From assembly GCA_040307385.1 (NCBI GenBank), contig JAWRJQ010000014.1:14143-78142 (forward strand): 64,000 nucleotides of DNA, read 5' to 3'. The notes under the pieces were generated by a model, which was not told the origin of the DNA, searched no databases, and saw nothing but the letters and a program-made list of their open reading frames with translations. This DNA comes from RUG721 sp040307385. Lineage in GTDB: Bacteria; Actinomycetota; Coriobacteriia; Coriobacteriales; Atopobiaceae. Made by a program: the position numbers and the translations under genes. Of the stretch, positions 7,942 through 16,997 are shown in pieces; position 1 is the stretch's first letter; each line of letters opens with the position of its first letter.

Positions 7942-9321
7942 ATGGCCGAGCGCGCCGACTACGCACCTTCGAGCATCCCGGAGATCGGAGCCTGGATCGC
8001 ATCGATCGAGGAGGGAAGCCCCGCAGACGACGCCGGGCTCGTGCCCGGCATGCGCGTGCTCACGGTCAACGGCGTCGCCATACCCGATATCATCGCCTGG
8101 AGGTGGGAGACGGATGCCGAGCACTGCCTGCTCGAGGTGCTCGACCCCGAAGACGGCCTCGTCTACGAGGCGGAGCTGTTCCGCGAGGTCGGTCGCGACT
8201 GGGGCATCGAGTTCACCGACGTGCTCTTCGACGGCGTGCGCACCTGCGTGAATGCGTGCACGTTCTGCTTCATGAGCATGCTTCCGCCCGAAGCCCGCGC
8301 CTCTCTCTCCCTGCGCGACGACGACTTCAGGCTGTCGTTTCTGCAGGGCAACTTCGTCACGCTCACCAATGTGGACGACGAGGACTTGGAGCGCATCATC
8401 GCATGCCGGCTCGAGCCCATGAACGTCTCGCTCCACGCCGTCTCGCCCGACGTGCGCCGCCGCCTCATCGGCGTCCGCGCCGCACGCGGCATCGAGGTGC
8501 TCGAGCGGCTCATCGAGGCGGGCATCGAGATACACGCCCAGATCGTGCTCTGTCCCGGCCTCAACGACGGCGACGAGCTCGAGCGCACCCTCTCATGGAT
8601 CGAGGCTCGTCCTCAGATCACCTCGACGGCCCTCGTTCCGGTGGGCTATACCAAGCATCAGAAGCGCTTCACGCACTCCTACGTCTCGGACAGGCCCGCA
8701 TCCCTGCATGTTATCGAGCAGGTACGGCCCTTCCAGGAACGTGCACGCGCCGCAACCGGCCTGGTGCGCTTCCAGCTTTCCGACGAGTTCTATCTCGCAG
8801 CGGGCGTCGACGTGCCGCCCGCCGAAGAGTATGACGGCTATCCCCAGTTCTACGACGGCATCGGCATGCTCAGAAGCTTCCTCGACGAGGTCGCCGAGTG
8901 CGCGGCCGCGCGTGCGGCCGAGATTGCCCGGGTTGCGGCGTCCCTCGACGCGGCGGGAACGGACATCCTGCTCATCGTGGGCGAGGCCGCCTTCGACGTC
9001 ATGCGCGCCTTCGCCGCGCTGTTCGCGACCGAGCGCATGCGGGTGCAGGCCGTACGGAACGACTACTTCGGCGGCGACGTCAATGTGACGGGGCTCATCG
9101 TGGAGCGCGACCTGCTCGACCAGCTCGACCGTCGGCTCGACAAGACGACCGTGGTGCTGCCCGAGGTCATGTTCAACGCCGACAAGCTCACGCTCGACGG
9201 CGGCTCGTTCGAACGCATCTCCCGTGAGATCGCGGCGCGCGGCGGAGAGACGCTGCTCTGCCAGACCTCGCCGCACCTCTTGCTCGACGCGTTCGTCTCA
9301 TGGAGCGCCGCGCTGCATTAG
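7942..9321 (+). CDS. DUF512 family putative radical SAM protein
   Basis: About 459 residues. The N-terminus looks like a PDZ domain (EEGSPADDAGLVPGMRVLTV). Cysteines 102, 106 and 109 form the CxxxCxxC radical SAM signature (CVNACTFC). The C-terminal half carries the DUF512 region, with LVPVGYTKHQ and a final Rossmann-like part (VTGLIVERDLL). The family occurs in clostridia, cyanobacteria and coriobacteria, often just upstream of der as here; its reaction is unknown. RNA or ribosome maturation is sometimes suggested from context, which remains inference. Confidence 0.85.
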   Translation: MAERADYAPSSIPEIGAWIASIEEGSPADDAGLVPGMRVLTVNGVAIPDIIAWRWETDAEHCLLEVLDPEDGLVYEAELFREVGRDWGIEFTDVLFDGVRTCVNACTFCFMSMLPPEARASLSLRDDDFRLSFLQGNFVTLTNVDDEDLERIIACRLEPMNVSLHAVSPDVRRRLIGVRAARGIEVLERLIEAGIEIHAQIVLCPGLNDGDELERTLSWIEARPQITSTALVPVGYTKHQKRFTHSYVSDRPASLHVIEQVRPFQERARAATGLVRFQLSDEFYLAAGVDVPPAEEYDGYPQFYDGIGMLRSFLDEVAECAAARAAEIARVAASLDAAGTDILLIVGEAAFDVMRAFAALFATERMRVQAVRNDYFGGDVNVTGLIVERDLLDQLDRRLDKTTVVLPEVMFNADKLTLDGGSFERISREIAARGGETLLCQTSPHLLLDAFVSWSAALH

Positions 9322-9341
9322 GTTCAGCCGTGCGCCGTTCT

Positions 9342-9349
9342 GCTAGAAT
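9342..9349 (+). promoter_or_regulatory. Probable extended -10 promoter of der
   Basis: TGC followed by TAGAAT (9344-9349) matches an extended -10 element (TGn plus five of six bases of TATAAT), 33 bases before the der start. No convincing -35 hexamer is present at 17 bases. It lies in the 61-base gap after the DUF512 gene. Confidence 0.45.
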
Positions 9350-9382
9350 CGAAGCGTTAACCGTATAGTGTTGAGGAGCGCC

Positions 9383-10705
9383 ATGCCCAAACCCATCGTA
9401 GCAATCGTCGGGCGTCCAAACGTGGGAAAGTCCACGCTGGTAAACCGTTTATCCGAGGCGAGGGAGGCCATCGTCCACGAGTCGCGCGGCGTCACGCGCG
9501 ACCGCTCGTATCACACGACCGACTGGAACGGGCGCTCCTTCGTGCTCGTCGACACCGGCGGCATAGAATCGATCAAATCAACCGATAACTTCGCCGCGCA
9601 CATCCGCGAGCAGGCGCTCGCCGCCTGCGACGAGGCCGATGCCATCATCTTCGTGGTGGACGGCTCCGTGGGCGTGACCGAGGAGGACGAGGAGGTTGCC
9701 CGCATCCTGCGCAGGGGCGGCAAGCCCGTCTTCCTCATGGTCAACAAGTGCGACGATCCCGCGCGCGAGGAGGAGAAGCTCTGGGCGTTCTACTCGCTCG
9801 GCATCGGCGAACCCCGTCCGCTCTCCGCGCTCCACGGCCATGGCACGGGAGACATGCTCGACGACATCGTGGCCGCGCTTCCCGCCGATACGGGCGGGGG
9901 CGACGATGGCGCGGAGGACCTCGCGGTCGCCATCATCGGCCGCCCCAACGTGGGCAAATCCTCGCTCACCAACCGCCTTATCGGCGCCAAGCGCTCCATC
10001 GTCTCCGACGTGGCCGGAACCACGCGCGACGCCATCGACTCGCTCATCGACCACGAGGGCACGCGCATCAGGCTCGTCGATACCGCCGGCATCCGCAAGA
10101 CGGCCCAGGTCCACGAGGCCGTGGAGTACTACAGCTACGTGCGCGGGCTCATGGCCATGGACAAGGCCGATGTATGCCTGCTCGTGGTCGATTCCTCCAT
10201 CGGCGTCACCGAGCAGGACCAGAAGCTCGCCAACATGGCCGTCGATCGCGGCTGCGCGCTCGTGATCCTGCTCAACAAGTGGGACCTCATCGACGAGCCC
10301 CAGAAGCAGGACGACCTGTTCCAGAGTCTGGCCCAGCGCATGGCCTTCGCTCCCTGGGCGCCAACGCTCAACATCTCGGCGCTCACCGGCCGCGCGGTGG
10401 GCAAGGTCTTCGACGCCTGCCTCGCAGCCGCCGACGCCCATGGCCGCACCATCAAGACGTCCGAGCTCAACACCTTCCTCGCGGGCCTGCGCGAGAGCGG
10501 CCATACCGTGACCGACAAGGGTCGGCGGCTCAAGCTCATGTACGCCACCCAAACCGGAATCAAACCGCCCGTCTTCACGTTCTTCTGCAATCTTCCCGAG
10601 CTGGTGGACGATAACTTCGAACGCTACCTCGAGAACCGCATCCGCGAGCGCTTCGATCTCGTCGGAACCCCGATCCGCCTGCGTTTCAGGCGCAAAAGCG
10701 AGTGA
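9383..10705 (+). CDS. der: Ribosome assembly GTPase Der (EngA)
   Basis: Essential GTPase of 50S subunit assembly with two tandem GTPase domains. Domain 1 has GRPNVGKST, DTGG and NKCD; domain 2 has GRPNVGKSS, DTAG and NKWD; a C-terminal KH-like domain follows. About 440 residues. The ATG at 9383 is preceded by GAGGAG at 9373-9378; an in-frame start at 9368 would put this site inside the coding region and is rejected. The stop overlaps the plsY start. Confidence 0.96.
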   Translation: MPKPIVAIVGRPNVGKSTLVNRLSEAREAIVHESRGVTRDRSYHTTDWNGRSFVLVDTGGIESIKSTDNFAAHIREQALAACDEADAIIFVVDGSVGVTEEDEEVARILRRGGKPVFLMVNKCDDPAREEEKLWAFYSLGIGEPRPLSALHGHGTGDMLDDIVAALPADTGGGDDGAEDLAVAIIGRPNVGKSSLTNRLIGAKRSIVSDVAGTTRDAIDSLIDHEGTRIRLVDTAGIRKTAQVHEAVEYYSYVRGLMAMDKADVCLLVVDSSIGVTEQDQKLANMAVDRGCALVILLNKWDLIDEPQKQDDLFQSLAQRMAFAPWAPTLNISALTGRAVGKVFDACLAAADAHGRTIKTSELNTFLAGLRESGHTVTDKGRRLKLMYATQTGIKPPVFTFFCNLPELVDDNFERYLENRIRERFDLVGTPIRLRFRRKSE

Positions 10706-11376
10706 TGCCCATGGGCCGCTTGATCCTCCCGACCATCCTGTTCTGCGCCGTGGCCTACCTTGTCTGCGGCATCCCGTTCGGCCTGCTCATCGCCCGCGCC
10801 AAGGGCGTGGACGTGCGCAAGGTCGGATCGGGCAACATAGGCACCACCAACGTGGCACGCTCGGTGGGCGCGCTCGCCTCCGGCCTCACCCTGCTGCTCG
10901 ATGCGGGCAAGGGGTATCTTTCGATGATGCTCGCCCGCAACCTCATCCCCGTGATGGCGCAGCTCGAGTACAAGCAGCTCGACTTCGATCAGCCCCTCGG
11001 ATGCACCATGGCCGTCGTCTATGTGGCCTGCATCTGCGGGCACGTGTTCTCGTGCTACCTCAGGTTTTCGGGAGGCAAGGGCATCGCCACGGGCTTCGGC
11101 GCCGTTCTCGCGCTCAAGTGGCAGCTCGCCCCCGTCCTGCTCATCGTCTTCATCGCGGTGGTCGTGCCCACGCGCTACGTGTCGCTCGCCTCGGTGTGCG
11201 CTGCGATCTCGCTTCCCATCGGGGCGCTCATCTTCGGCATTGCGCCCGTCTCGCTTATACCGCTCTGCATCGCCTCGGGCATCGTCGTCTGGGCGCACCG
11301 CTCCAACATCGCGAAGCTCCTCAAAGGGGAGGAGAAGCGCTTCTCCTTCCGCTCGAGCAAGGAGGGTACCCGATGA
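10702..11376 (+). CDS. plsY: Acyl-phosphate:glycerol-3-phosphate acyltransferase
   Basis: Membrane enzyme that puts the first acyl chain on glycerol-3-phosphate, using acyl-phosphate. Hydrophobic throughout with about five helices; motifs GIPFGLLIA, GSGNIGTTNVAR and SGGKGIATGFG (glycine-rich loops for phosphate binding). About 224 residues. The start is ambiguous among GTG 10702, ATG 10705 and ATG 10711; the first overlaps der by four bases. Followed by gpsA, which supplies the glycerol-3-phosphate, and preceded in the window by a PlsC domain that adds the second chain. Confidence 0.93.
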   Translation: MMPMGRLILPTILFCAVAYLVCGIPFGLLIARAKGVDVRKVGSGNIGTTNVARSVGALASGLTLLLDAGKGYLSMMLARNLIPVMAQLEYKQLDFDQPLGCTMAVVYVACICGHVFSCYLRFSGGKGIATGFGAVLALKWQLAPVLLIVFIAVVVPTRYVSLASVCAAISLPIGALIFGIAPVSLIPLCIASGIVVWAHRSNIAKLLKGEEKRFSFRSSKEGTR

Positions 11377-12386
11377 AACGCATCTCCATCATAGGCGCGG
11401 GTTCCTGGGGCACGGGCATGACCGCGCTCGTGGCTCCGCGTGCGGATCGCGTGTGCCTGTGGGCGCGCGAGAGCGAGATCGCCCAGAGCATCACCGCGGA
11501 GCATCGCAACCCCGTCTACCTCAACGATTGCCAGCTGGCGCACAATGTGGTCGCAACCACGTCGATGGAGGAGGCCGTGCGCGATGCCGATGCCATCATC
11601 CTGGCATCCCCCTCCGCCTACCTGCGCTCCACCGTGCATGAGCTGGCCCCGCATACCCATGCGGACACGCCCGTGCTCGTGCTCACCAAGGGCATCGAGA
11701 CGGCCTCGCATAAGCTCATGCACGAGATCGTCGCCGAGGAGCTCGGCTGTCCCGAGCGCATCGCCGTGCTCGCGGGGCCCAACCATGCCGAGGAGATCAT
11801 GCGCGGGGCCGTTTCCGCATGCGTTATCGCGTCCGAGAACCCCGAGATCGCACGTTTCTTCCAGAGCATGCTCTCTTCGCCCGTCTTCAGGGCGTACACG
11901 TCCAACGACATGGTGGGCGTCGAGGTATGCAGCGCCGTCAAGAACGTCATCGCCATCGCCTGCGGCATCGCGGCGGGCACGGGGGCGGGCGACAATACGC
12001 TCGCAGCGCTCATGACGCGCGGCCTCGCCGAGATCGGGCGCATGGTTTCGGCGCTCAGCGGCAACCCGCTCACCGCCATGGGCCTCGCCGGCATGGGCGA
12101 CCTCGTGGTCACCTGCTCGTCGCATCACTCGCGTAACCGCACCTTCGGCGAGGCGCTCGTGGCGGGCGAAACCCTCGATCAGTATCAGGAGCGCACCCGC
12201 ATGGTGGTCGAAGGCGCGTGCGCGTGCACGAGCATCTGCGAGCTCGCCGACATCCATCATGTCGAGGTACCCATCTCGCGCGTCGTCTTCGATGTGCTCT
12301 ATCGGGGGCTTTCCGTCGATGGAGCCATCGATTCCCTCCTCGGGCGCGATCCCAACGAGGAGTTCTACGGATATGCGACGAACTAG
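11373..12386 (+). CDS. gpsA: Glycerol-3-phosphate dehydrogenase [NAD(P)+]
   Basis: Reduces dihydroxyacetone phosphate to sn-glycerol-3-phosphate for phospholipid synthesis. NAD(P)-binding GAGSWGTGM at the N-terminus; LAGPNHAEEI and the catalytic-lysine segment CSAVKNVIAIACGIA; GMGDLVVTC further on. About 337 residues. Its ATG overlaps the plsY stop (ATGA), so substrate supply and use are coupled in one transcript. GGAGG at 11361-11365 serves as ribosome site. Confidence 0.96.
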   Translation: MKRISIIGAGSWGTGMTALVAPRADRVCLWARESEIAQSITAEHRNPVYLNDCQLAHNVVATTSMEEAVRDADAIILASPSAYLRSTVHELAPHTHADTPVLVLTKGIETASHKLMHEIVAEELGCPERIAVLAGPNHAEEIMRGAVSACVIASENPEIARFFQSMLSSPVFRAYTSNDMVGVEVCSAVKNVIAIACGIAAGTGAGDNTLAALMTRGLAEIGRMVSALSGNPLTAMGLAGMGDLVVTCSSHHSRNRTFGEALVAGETLDQYQERTRMVVEGACACTSICELADIHHVEVPISRVVFDVLYRGLSVDGAIDSLLGRDPNEEFYGYATN

Positions 12387-12401
12387 AGGCGAGGTACATC
12401 A

Positions 12402-13064
12402 ATGACGAGATCCGCACGCATCGTTCCATCGCTGTTGTCTGCCGACTTCCTGCATCTTGAACGCGAGCTCGAGGACGTGCGGCAGGCCGATCTTCTGCAC
12501 TACGATGTCATGGACGGGCACTTCGTTCCCAACCTGTCGTTCGGCCCGGGAATCCTGAAGCAGGTCAAGGCGGCAACGTCGCTTCCCATCGACACGCATC
12601 TCATGGTGACCAATCCCGAGGACGTGGCCGATGCCTACATCGATGCGGGATCAGACATCCTCACCTTCCACGTCGAGGCGAGCGCAGACCCCGCCGCGCT
12701 CATCGCCCGCATCCGCGCCCGCGGCGTGTCCGCCGGCATCTCGCTCAGCCCCGACACGCCCGCCGAGGCGGTCCTCCCGTTCCTAGCTTCCGTCGATCTC
12801 GTGCTCATCATGACCGTCTACCCCGGTTTCGGCGGCCAGACGTTCATCGATGCCATGCTTGCCAAGATCGAGGCTGTGAGCGGTGCATGCGCCTCCCTCG
12901 GCACCGACCTCCTGATCGAGGTCGATGGCGGAATCGATGCCCGCACGATCAGGCGCGCCGCGCAGGCGGGCGCCAACACCTTCGTCGCCGGGAGCACCAT
13001 CTTCGGAGCTGCCGATAAGGGCGCCGCCATAGCCGAGCTCAGACGCAGCGCCGAGGAGGTCTGA
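12402..13064 (+). CDS. rpe: Ribulose-phosphate 3-epimerase
   Basis: TIM-barrel enzyme that interconverts ribulose-5-phosphate and xylulose-5-phosphate in the pentose phosphate pathway. Motifs PSLLSADF, DVMDGHFVPNLSFGP, DTHLMV, TVYPGFGGQ and EVDGGID hold the metal ligands and catalytic Asp residues. About 220 residues, the normal size. It starts 15 bases after gpsA and ends three bases before the cysteine desulfurase. Confidence 0.96.
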   Translation: MTRSARIVPSLLSADFLHLERELEDVRQADLLHYDVMDGHFVPNLSFGPGILKQVKAATSLPIDTHLMVTNPEDVADAYIDAGSDILTFHVEASADPAALIARIRARGVSAGISLSPDTPAEAVLPFLASVDLVLIMTVYPGFGGQTFIDAMLAKIEAVSGACASLGTDLLIEVDGGIDARTIRRAAQAGANTFVAGSTIFGAADKGAAIAELRRSAEEV

Positions 13065-13067
13065 CCG

Positions 13068-14228
13068 GTGCCGTTCTATTTTGATCATGCCGCTTCATCG
13101 CCGCTTCGCCCCGAAGCCGCCCGCGCATTCGAGGCGTATGCCGCCTCATCGTATGCGGGCGCCAACCCCAACGCGCTCCATACGCCGGGCCGTGCGGCGG
13201 CGCTCGCCCTTGAGAGCGCGCGAAAAGATATCGCGCACGTGCTCGGGCCTCAGGTGCGCCCGTCCGAGATCGTCTTCACGTCGGGCGGCACCGAGGGAGA
13301 CAACCTCGCCGTGTTCGGCCTTGCCGAGGCCGTGCGCGAGCGCAGCCCCCGGAGAAACGCCGTCGTGCTCTCCGCAATCGAGCACGAAGCGGTGCTCTCA
13401 TGTGCTCCCGAGCTGCGCAAGCGCGGCTTCGAGGTGCGTATCGTGCCGCCCACGCGGGCCGGCGTCATCGAGCCGGCTGCCGTGGAAGAGCTGCTCGACG
13501 AGCGCTGCGCCCTCGTGTCCATCATGAGCGCCAACAATGAGACGGGCATCCTGCAGCCCATCGTGGAGCTTGCGGCAGCCGCCCATGCGGCGGGCGCGCT
13601 CTTCCACACCGATGCCGTCCAAGCGTTCGCCCGCGTTCGCGTGCACCCTTCGAACGTCGATGCCCTCACCATAACCGGCCATAAGGTGGGCGGACCTGTG
13701 GGCATAGGGGCGCTCTTCCTCAAAACAGGGGTGCGGCTCACGCCCGCGTTGCACGGCGGGGGGCAGGAGCGCGCCTTGAGGCCCGGCACCCAGAACGTTG
13801 CGGGGGCGCTGGCCTTCGCCGCAGCTGCCCGGGCATGCGCCGCCGCCCATGACGCGCATGCGCCGGCGATCCGCGCACGCGCCGAGCGGCTCGTCTCCGC
13901 CCTCGTCGCTGCCGATGCGGGCATCTATCCCACGGTCGATGCATCTTTCGGCGCGGAGCGCCTTCCCGGAACGGTGCACGTCTTCGCACGCGGCATCGAA
14001 GCCGGCTCCGTGCTGCTCAAGCTCGATGCGGCGGGGTTCGCCATCTCGTCGGGTTCGGCCTGCTCGGCCTCGTCGCCCGAGGCGAGCCATGTGCTCAGCG
14101 CCATGGGCTTGCCGCGCGAGGATTCTCTCGGGGCGCTGCGTATCTCGTTCGACGAACGCGTGACGGATGACGCACTCGATGCGCTCGCATCCGCCCTCAT
14201 AACCTGTGTCCGCGACCTGAGACGATAA
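13068..14228 (+). CDS. Cysteine desulfurase (NifS/IscS family)
   Basis: PLP enzyme that takes sulfur from cysteine for Fe-S clusters and tRNA thiolation. FDHAASSPL at the N-terminus, SGGTEGDNLA, ANNETG, and GHKVGGPVGIGAL, where Lys206 holds PLP. The mobile-loop cysteine is Cys332 in SGSACSASS. GTG start at 13068 with GAGGAGG upstream. Several Fe-S enzymes sit in this window (IspH, MiaB, RimO, DUF512), but no iscU or thiI neighbour is visible, so its sulfur acceptor is undefined. Confidence 0.92.
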   Translation: MPFYFDHAASSPLRPEAARAFEAYAASSYAGANPNALHTPGRAAALALESARKDIAHVLGPQVRPSEIVFTSGGTEGDNLAVFGLAEAVRERSPRRNAVVLSAIEHEAVLSCAPELRKRGFEVRIVPPTRAGVIEPAAVEELLDERCALVSIMSANNETGILQPIVELAAAAHAAGALFHTDAVQAFARVRVHPSNVDALTITGHKVGGPVGIGALFLKTGVRLTPALHGGGQERALRPGTQNVAGALAFAAAARACAAAHDAHAPAIRARAERLVSALVAADAGIYPTVDASFGAERLPGTVHVFARGIEAGSVLLKLDAAGFAISSGSACSASSPEASHVLSAMGLPREDSLGALRISFDERVTDDALDALASALITCVRDLRR

Positions 14229-14237
14229 GGTGAGACC

Positions 14238-14954
14238 ATGAACGAAGAAGCCGAAGCCCTGCTCAAGCTCCAAGAGATCGATCTTGCGCTCATGCGTGCG
14301 GAAGCTCAGCTCAAGGCCATGCCGCAGACGGAGAAGCTCATCACGGTGGAGCAGGCTAAGAAGAAGCTCTCGCTGGAGCTCAAGCGCATCATCGGCATGC
14401 GCAAGGATATCGAGATCGACATCGCCGACATCCAGGGCCAGCATGAGAGGTATATGCAGGACCGCGCCGACGCGAAGGCCTCGATCGATGAATCGGGACA
14501 TACCTACAAGGAGATCCAGGCGCTCGATGCCCGGCTCTCGCTCATCGCCAAACAGCTCGAGAAGCTCGAATACAAGCTCGGACCGCTGCTCGATAAGCTC
14601 GAGCAGGCCACGTCGGCCGAGGACAAGCTCAACGCCATCTCGATGCGGCTCAACGCCGAGGAGGAAGCCCTGCGCTCATCGTTCGCGCAGGACACCGTGC
14701 AGATACGCAGCTCGATCGAGGCGCTGCATGCGGACCGCGCCGATACCGTCGCCCGCGTGTCCGACGAGGTGTGCAGCGCGTATGCGGCTGCGCAGAAGCG
14801 CTTCTCGGGGCTCGCCGTGGAGCGCTTGAAGGGCAACGTGCCGAGCACCTGCCGCGTCAAGCTCCAGGGCGATGCATATCGAGAGCTCGTGCGCGGACCG
14901 TCCATCACCACCTGTCCGTACTGCCATCGCATGCTCGTCGTCGAGGAGCTCTGA
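14238..14954 (+). CDS. Coiled-coil protein with C-terminal zinc-ribbon-like end (DUF164/CdsZ type)
   Basis: About 238 residues: a long antiparallel coiled coil (roughly 5-180) followed by a small cysteine-containing end. The usual ribbon has two CxxC pairs. Here the second is present (TTCPYCHRM) but the first has only one Cys (PSTCRVKL), so zinc may be held by three Cys plus His or not at all. Members of this family are widespread and poorly understood; chaperone or RNA-related roles have been proposed. It sits between a cysteine desulfurase and coaBC, two bases before the latter. Confidence 0.8.
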   Translation: MNEEAEALLKLQEIDLALMRAEAQLKAMPQTEKLITVEQAKKKLSLELKRIIGMRKDIEIDIADIQGQHERYMQDRADAKASIDESGHTYKEIQALDARLSLIAKQLEKLEYKLGPLLDKLEQATSAEDKLNAISMRLNAEEEALRSSFAQDTVQIRSSIEALHADRADTVARVSDEVCSAYAAAQKRFSGLAVERLKGNVPSTCRVKLQGDAYRELVRGPSITTCPYCHRMLVVEEL

Positions 14955-14955
14955 T

Positions 14956-16149
14956 ATGGGGAGGCGCGTGCTCGTTGCCGTCAGCGGCGGCATAGCCGCC
15001 TACAAGGCGTGCGACGTCGTCAGACGCCTGCAGGACGTCGGCTGCGACGTACGCGTCTGCATGACCGAGCATGCCTGCTCCTTCGTGGGTCCCATCACCT
15101 TCGAGGCGCTTTCGCATCACCCGGTGCTCACCGACCTCTTTGCGTTTCCCGAGTCGCCCAATCCGCATGTCATGCTCGCATCCTGGGCCGATCTCTGCCT
15201 CGTGTGCCCTGCGACGGCCGACGTCATGGCCAAGGTCGCTTCGGGCATCGCCGATGATTGCGTGACCGCCGCCATCCTCGCCGCACGTGCGCCCGTGCTC
15301 TTCGCACCTGCGATGAACGTCCATATGTGGCGCAACACGGCAACCCAAGACAACGTGCGCCTGCTCGAACAGCGCGGCTGCGGCCTCGTCATGCCCGCGC
15401 GTGGGTTGCTCGCCTGCGGCGATGTGGGCGAGGGCAAGCTCGCCGACGTTGCGGAGATCGTCGATGCCGTCGTGGCGAAGCTGAGGATCGTCCGCGACTT
15501 CGCGGGCCTGCGCCTTCTGATCAACGCCGGACCCACCCATGAGGCCATCGACGCGGTGCGCTACATCGCCAACGCGTCGTCGGGCAAGATGGGGTTCTCT
15601 CTCGCCGAGGCCGCGCTCGAGCGAGGTGCCGAGGTCACGCTCGTCGCCGGCCCCTGCGCCCTGGCCACGCCCGAGGGGGCCGAACGCATCGACGTGGTGA
15701 GTGCCGCCGAGATGCACGACGCCTGCATCGCCGCCTTTTCGCACTGCGATGCAGCGATCTGCGCGGCTGCGGTGGCGGATTACACCCCCAAGGCACCTGC
15801 CGACCATAAGCTCAAGAAGTCCGTCGAGCGCCTCGAGTTCATCGAGCTCGTGGAGACCGACGACATCCTCGCCGAGCTCTGCCGCCTTAAAGGCGAGCGC
15901 GTCGTGTGCGGATTCGCTGCCGAGACGGGCGATGCCATCGCCTATGCGCAGGCCAAGCGCGAGCGCAAGGGCGCCGATATGATGGTCGCCAACGACGTCT
16001 CGCGTGCCGAGTCCGCGTTCGGCTCGGACACCAACCGCATCGCCCTGGTCACCGCCGCCGGCGTGGAGGAGCTTGACACGATGCCCAAGCTCGAGGCCGC
16101 GCACGCCATCTTGGATCGTCTCGCACGCCTTCTTGCGGAGCGCGCATGA
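14956..16149 (+). CDS. coaBC: Bifunctional phosphopantothenoylcysteine decarboxylase/synthetase
   Basis: Two consecutive steps of coenzyme A synthesis. The N-terminal CoaC flavoprotein has SGGIAAYK, the active-site His in NPHVMLASWADL, PAMNVHMW and ACGDVGEG. The C-terminal CoaB synthetase has INAGPTHEAIDAVRYI and NASSGKMG. About 397 residues from ATG 14956, which follows the preceding stop by one base. The 3' end overlaps nfo by four bases. Confidence 0.95.
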   Translation: MGRRVLVAVSGGIAAYKACDVVRRLQDVGCDVRVCMTEHACSFVGPITFEALSHHPVLTDLFAFPESPNPHVMLASWADLCLVCPATADVMAKVASGIADDCVTAAILAARAPVLFAPAMNVHMWRNTATQDNVRLLEQRGCGLVMPARGLLACGDVGEGKLADVAEIVDAVVAKLRIVRDFAGLRLLINAGPTHEAIDAVRYIANASSGKMGFSLAEAALERGAEVTLVAGPCALATPEGAERIDVVSAAEMHDACIAAFSHCDAAICAAAVADYTPKAPADHKLKKSVERLEFIELVETDDILAELCRLKGERVVCGFAAETGDAIAYAQAKRERKGADMMVANDVSRAESAFGSDTNRIALVTAAGVEELDTMPKLEAAHAILDRLARLLAERA

Positions 16150-16994
16150 TGGGACGGGAGCTGTTCGTCGGCTGCCATCTGTCCACGACGGGTGGATTCA
16201 CCGCGATGGGGGAGACGGCGCTTTCGCTGGGAGCCACCACCTTCGCGTTCTTCACGCGCAACCCGCGCGGCGGCAATGCGAAGCGCATCGATCCCGACGA
16301 TGCGGCGGGCCTGCGCGCGCTCATATCCGCGCATGGCTTCGGACCTCTCGTCGCCCATGCGCCCTATACCTTGAACCTCTGCTCCGCCGCACCCGAGGTC
16401 ATCGGCTTCGCGCGCCGTTCCATGGCCGACGACCTCGCCCGCATGGAACACCTTCCGGGCAACTACTATAATTTCCATCCCGGATCCCATGTGGGACAGG
16501 GCGCCGACGAAGGCATCCGCCTCATCGTCGAGGGCTTGAACGGGGTCCTCGATCCCGGGCAATCCACCGTCGTGCTGCTCGAAACCATGGCGGGCAAGGG
16601 ATCGGAGGTGGGCCGCACCTTCGAGGAACTCGCCCGCATCATCGACGGCGTGCATGCCGACCAGCTGCTGGGCGTTTGCCTCGACACCTGCCACGTGTGG
16701 GATGGCGGATACGACGTGCGCGAGCGCCTCGACGAGGTGCTCGACGAGTTCGATCGCATCATCGGTCTGGGCAGGTTGCGCGCCCTGCATCTCAACGATT
16801 CCAAGAACGCGCTCGGATCGCATAAGGACCGCCATGAGCGGATCGGGCAGGGTGCGCTCGGCATTGAGACCTTCGAGGCCGTGGTGCGCGATCCGCGTCT
16901 GCGCACCCTCCCCATGATCCTCGAGACGCCCAGCGACCTCTCCGGGTATGCGGCGGAGATCGCCCTGCTCAAAAACCTTGCAGGGGAGGCGTAG
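16146..16994 (+). CDS. nfo: Deoxyribonuclease IV (AP endonuclease)
   Basis: Zinc-dependent endonuclease that cuts at abasic sites in base-excision repair. Trinuclear-zinc motifs are intact: HAPYTLN, NFHPGSH, LETMAGKG, CLDTCHVWDGGYD and HLNDSKNALGSHKDRHERIG. About 282 residues. The ATG overlaps the coaBC stop, and the gene is followed three bases later by an ABC-F ATPase. Confidence 0.95.
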   Translation: MMGRELFVGCHLSTTGGFTAMGETALSLGATTFAFFTRNPRGGNAKRIDPDDAAGLRALISAHGFGPLVAHAPYTLNLCSAAPEVIGFARRSMADDLARMEHLPGNYYNFHPGSHVGQGADEGIRLIVEGLNGVLDPGQSTVVLLETMAGKGSEVGRTFEELARIIDGVHADQLLGVCLDTCHVWDGGYDVRERLDEVLDEFDRIIGLGRLRALHLNDSKNALGSHKDRHERIGQGALGIETFEAVVRDPRLRTLPMILETPSDLSGYAAEIALLKNLAGEA

Positions 16995-16997
16995 ACG

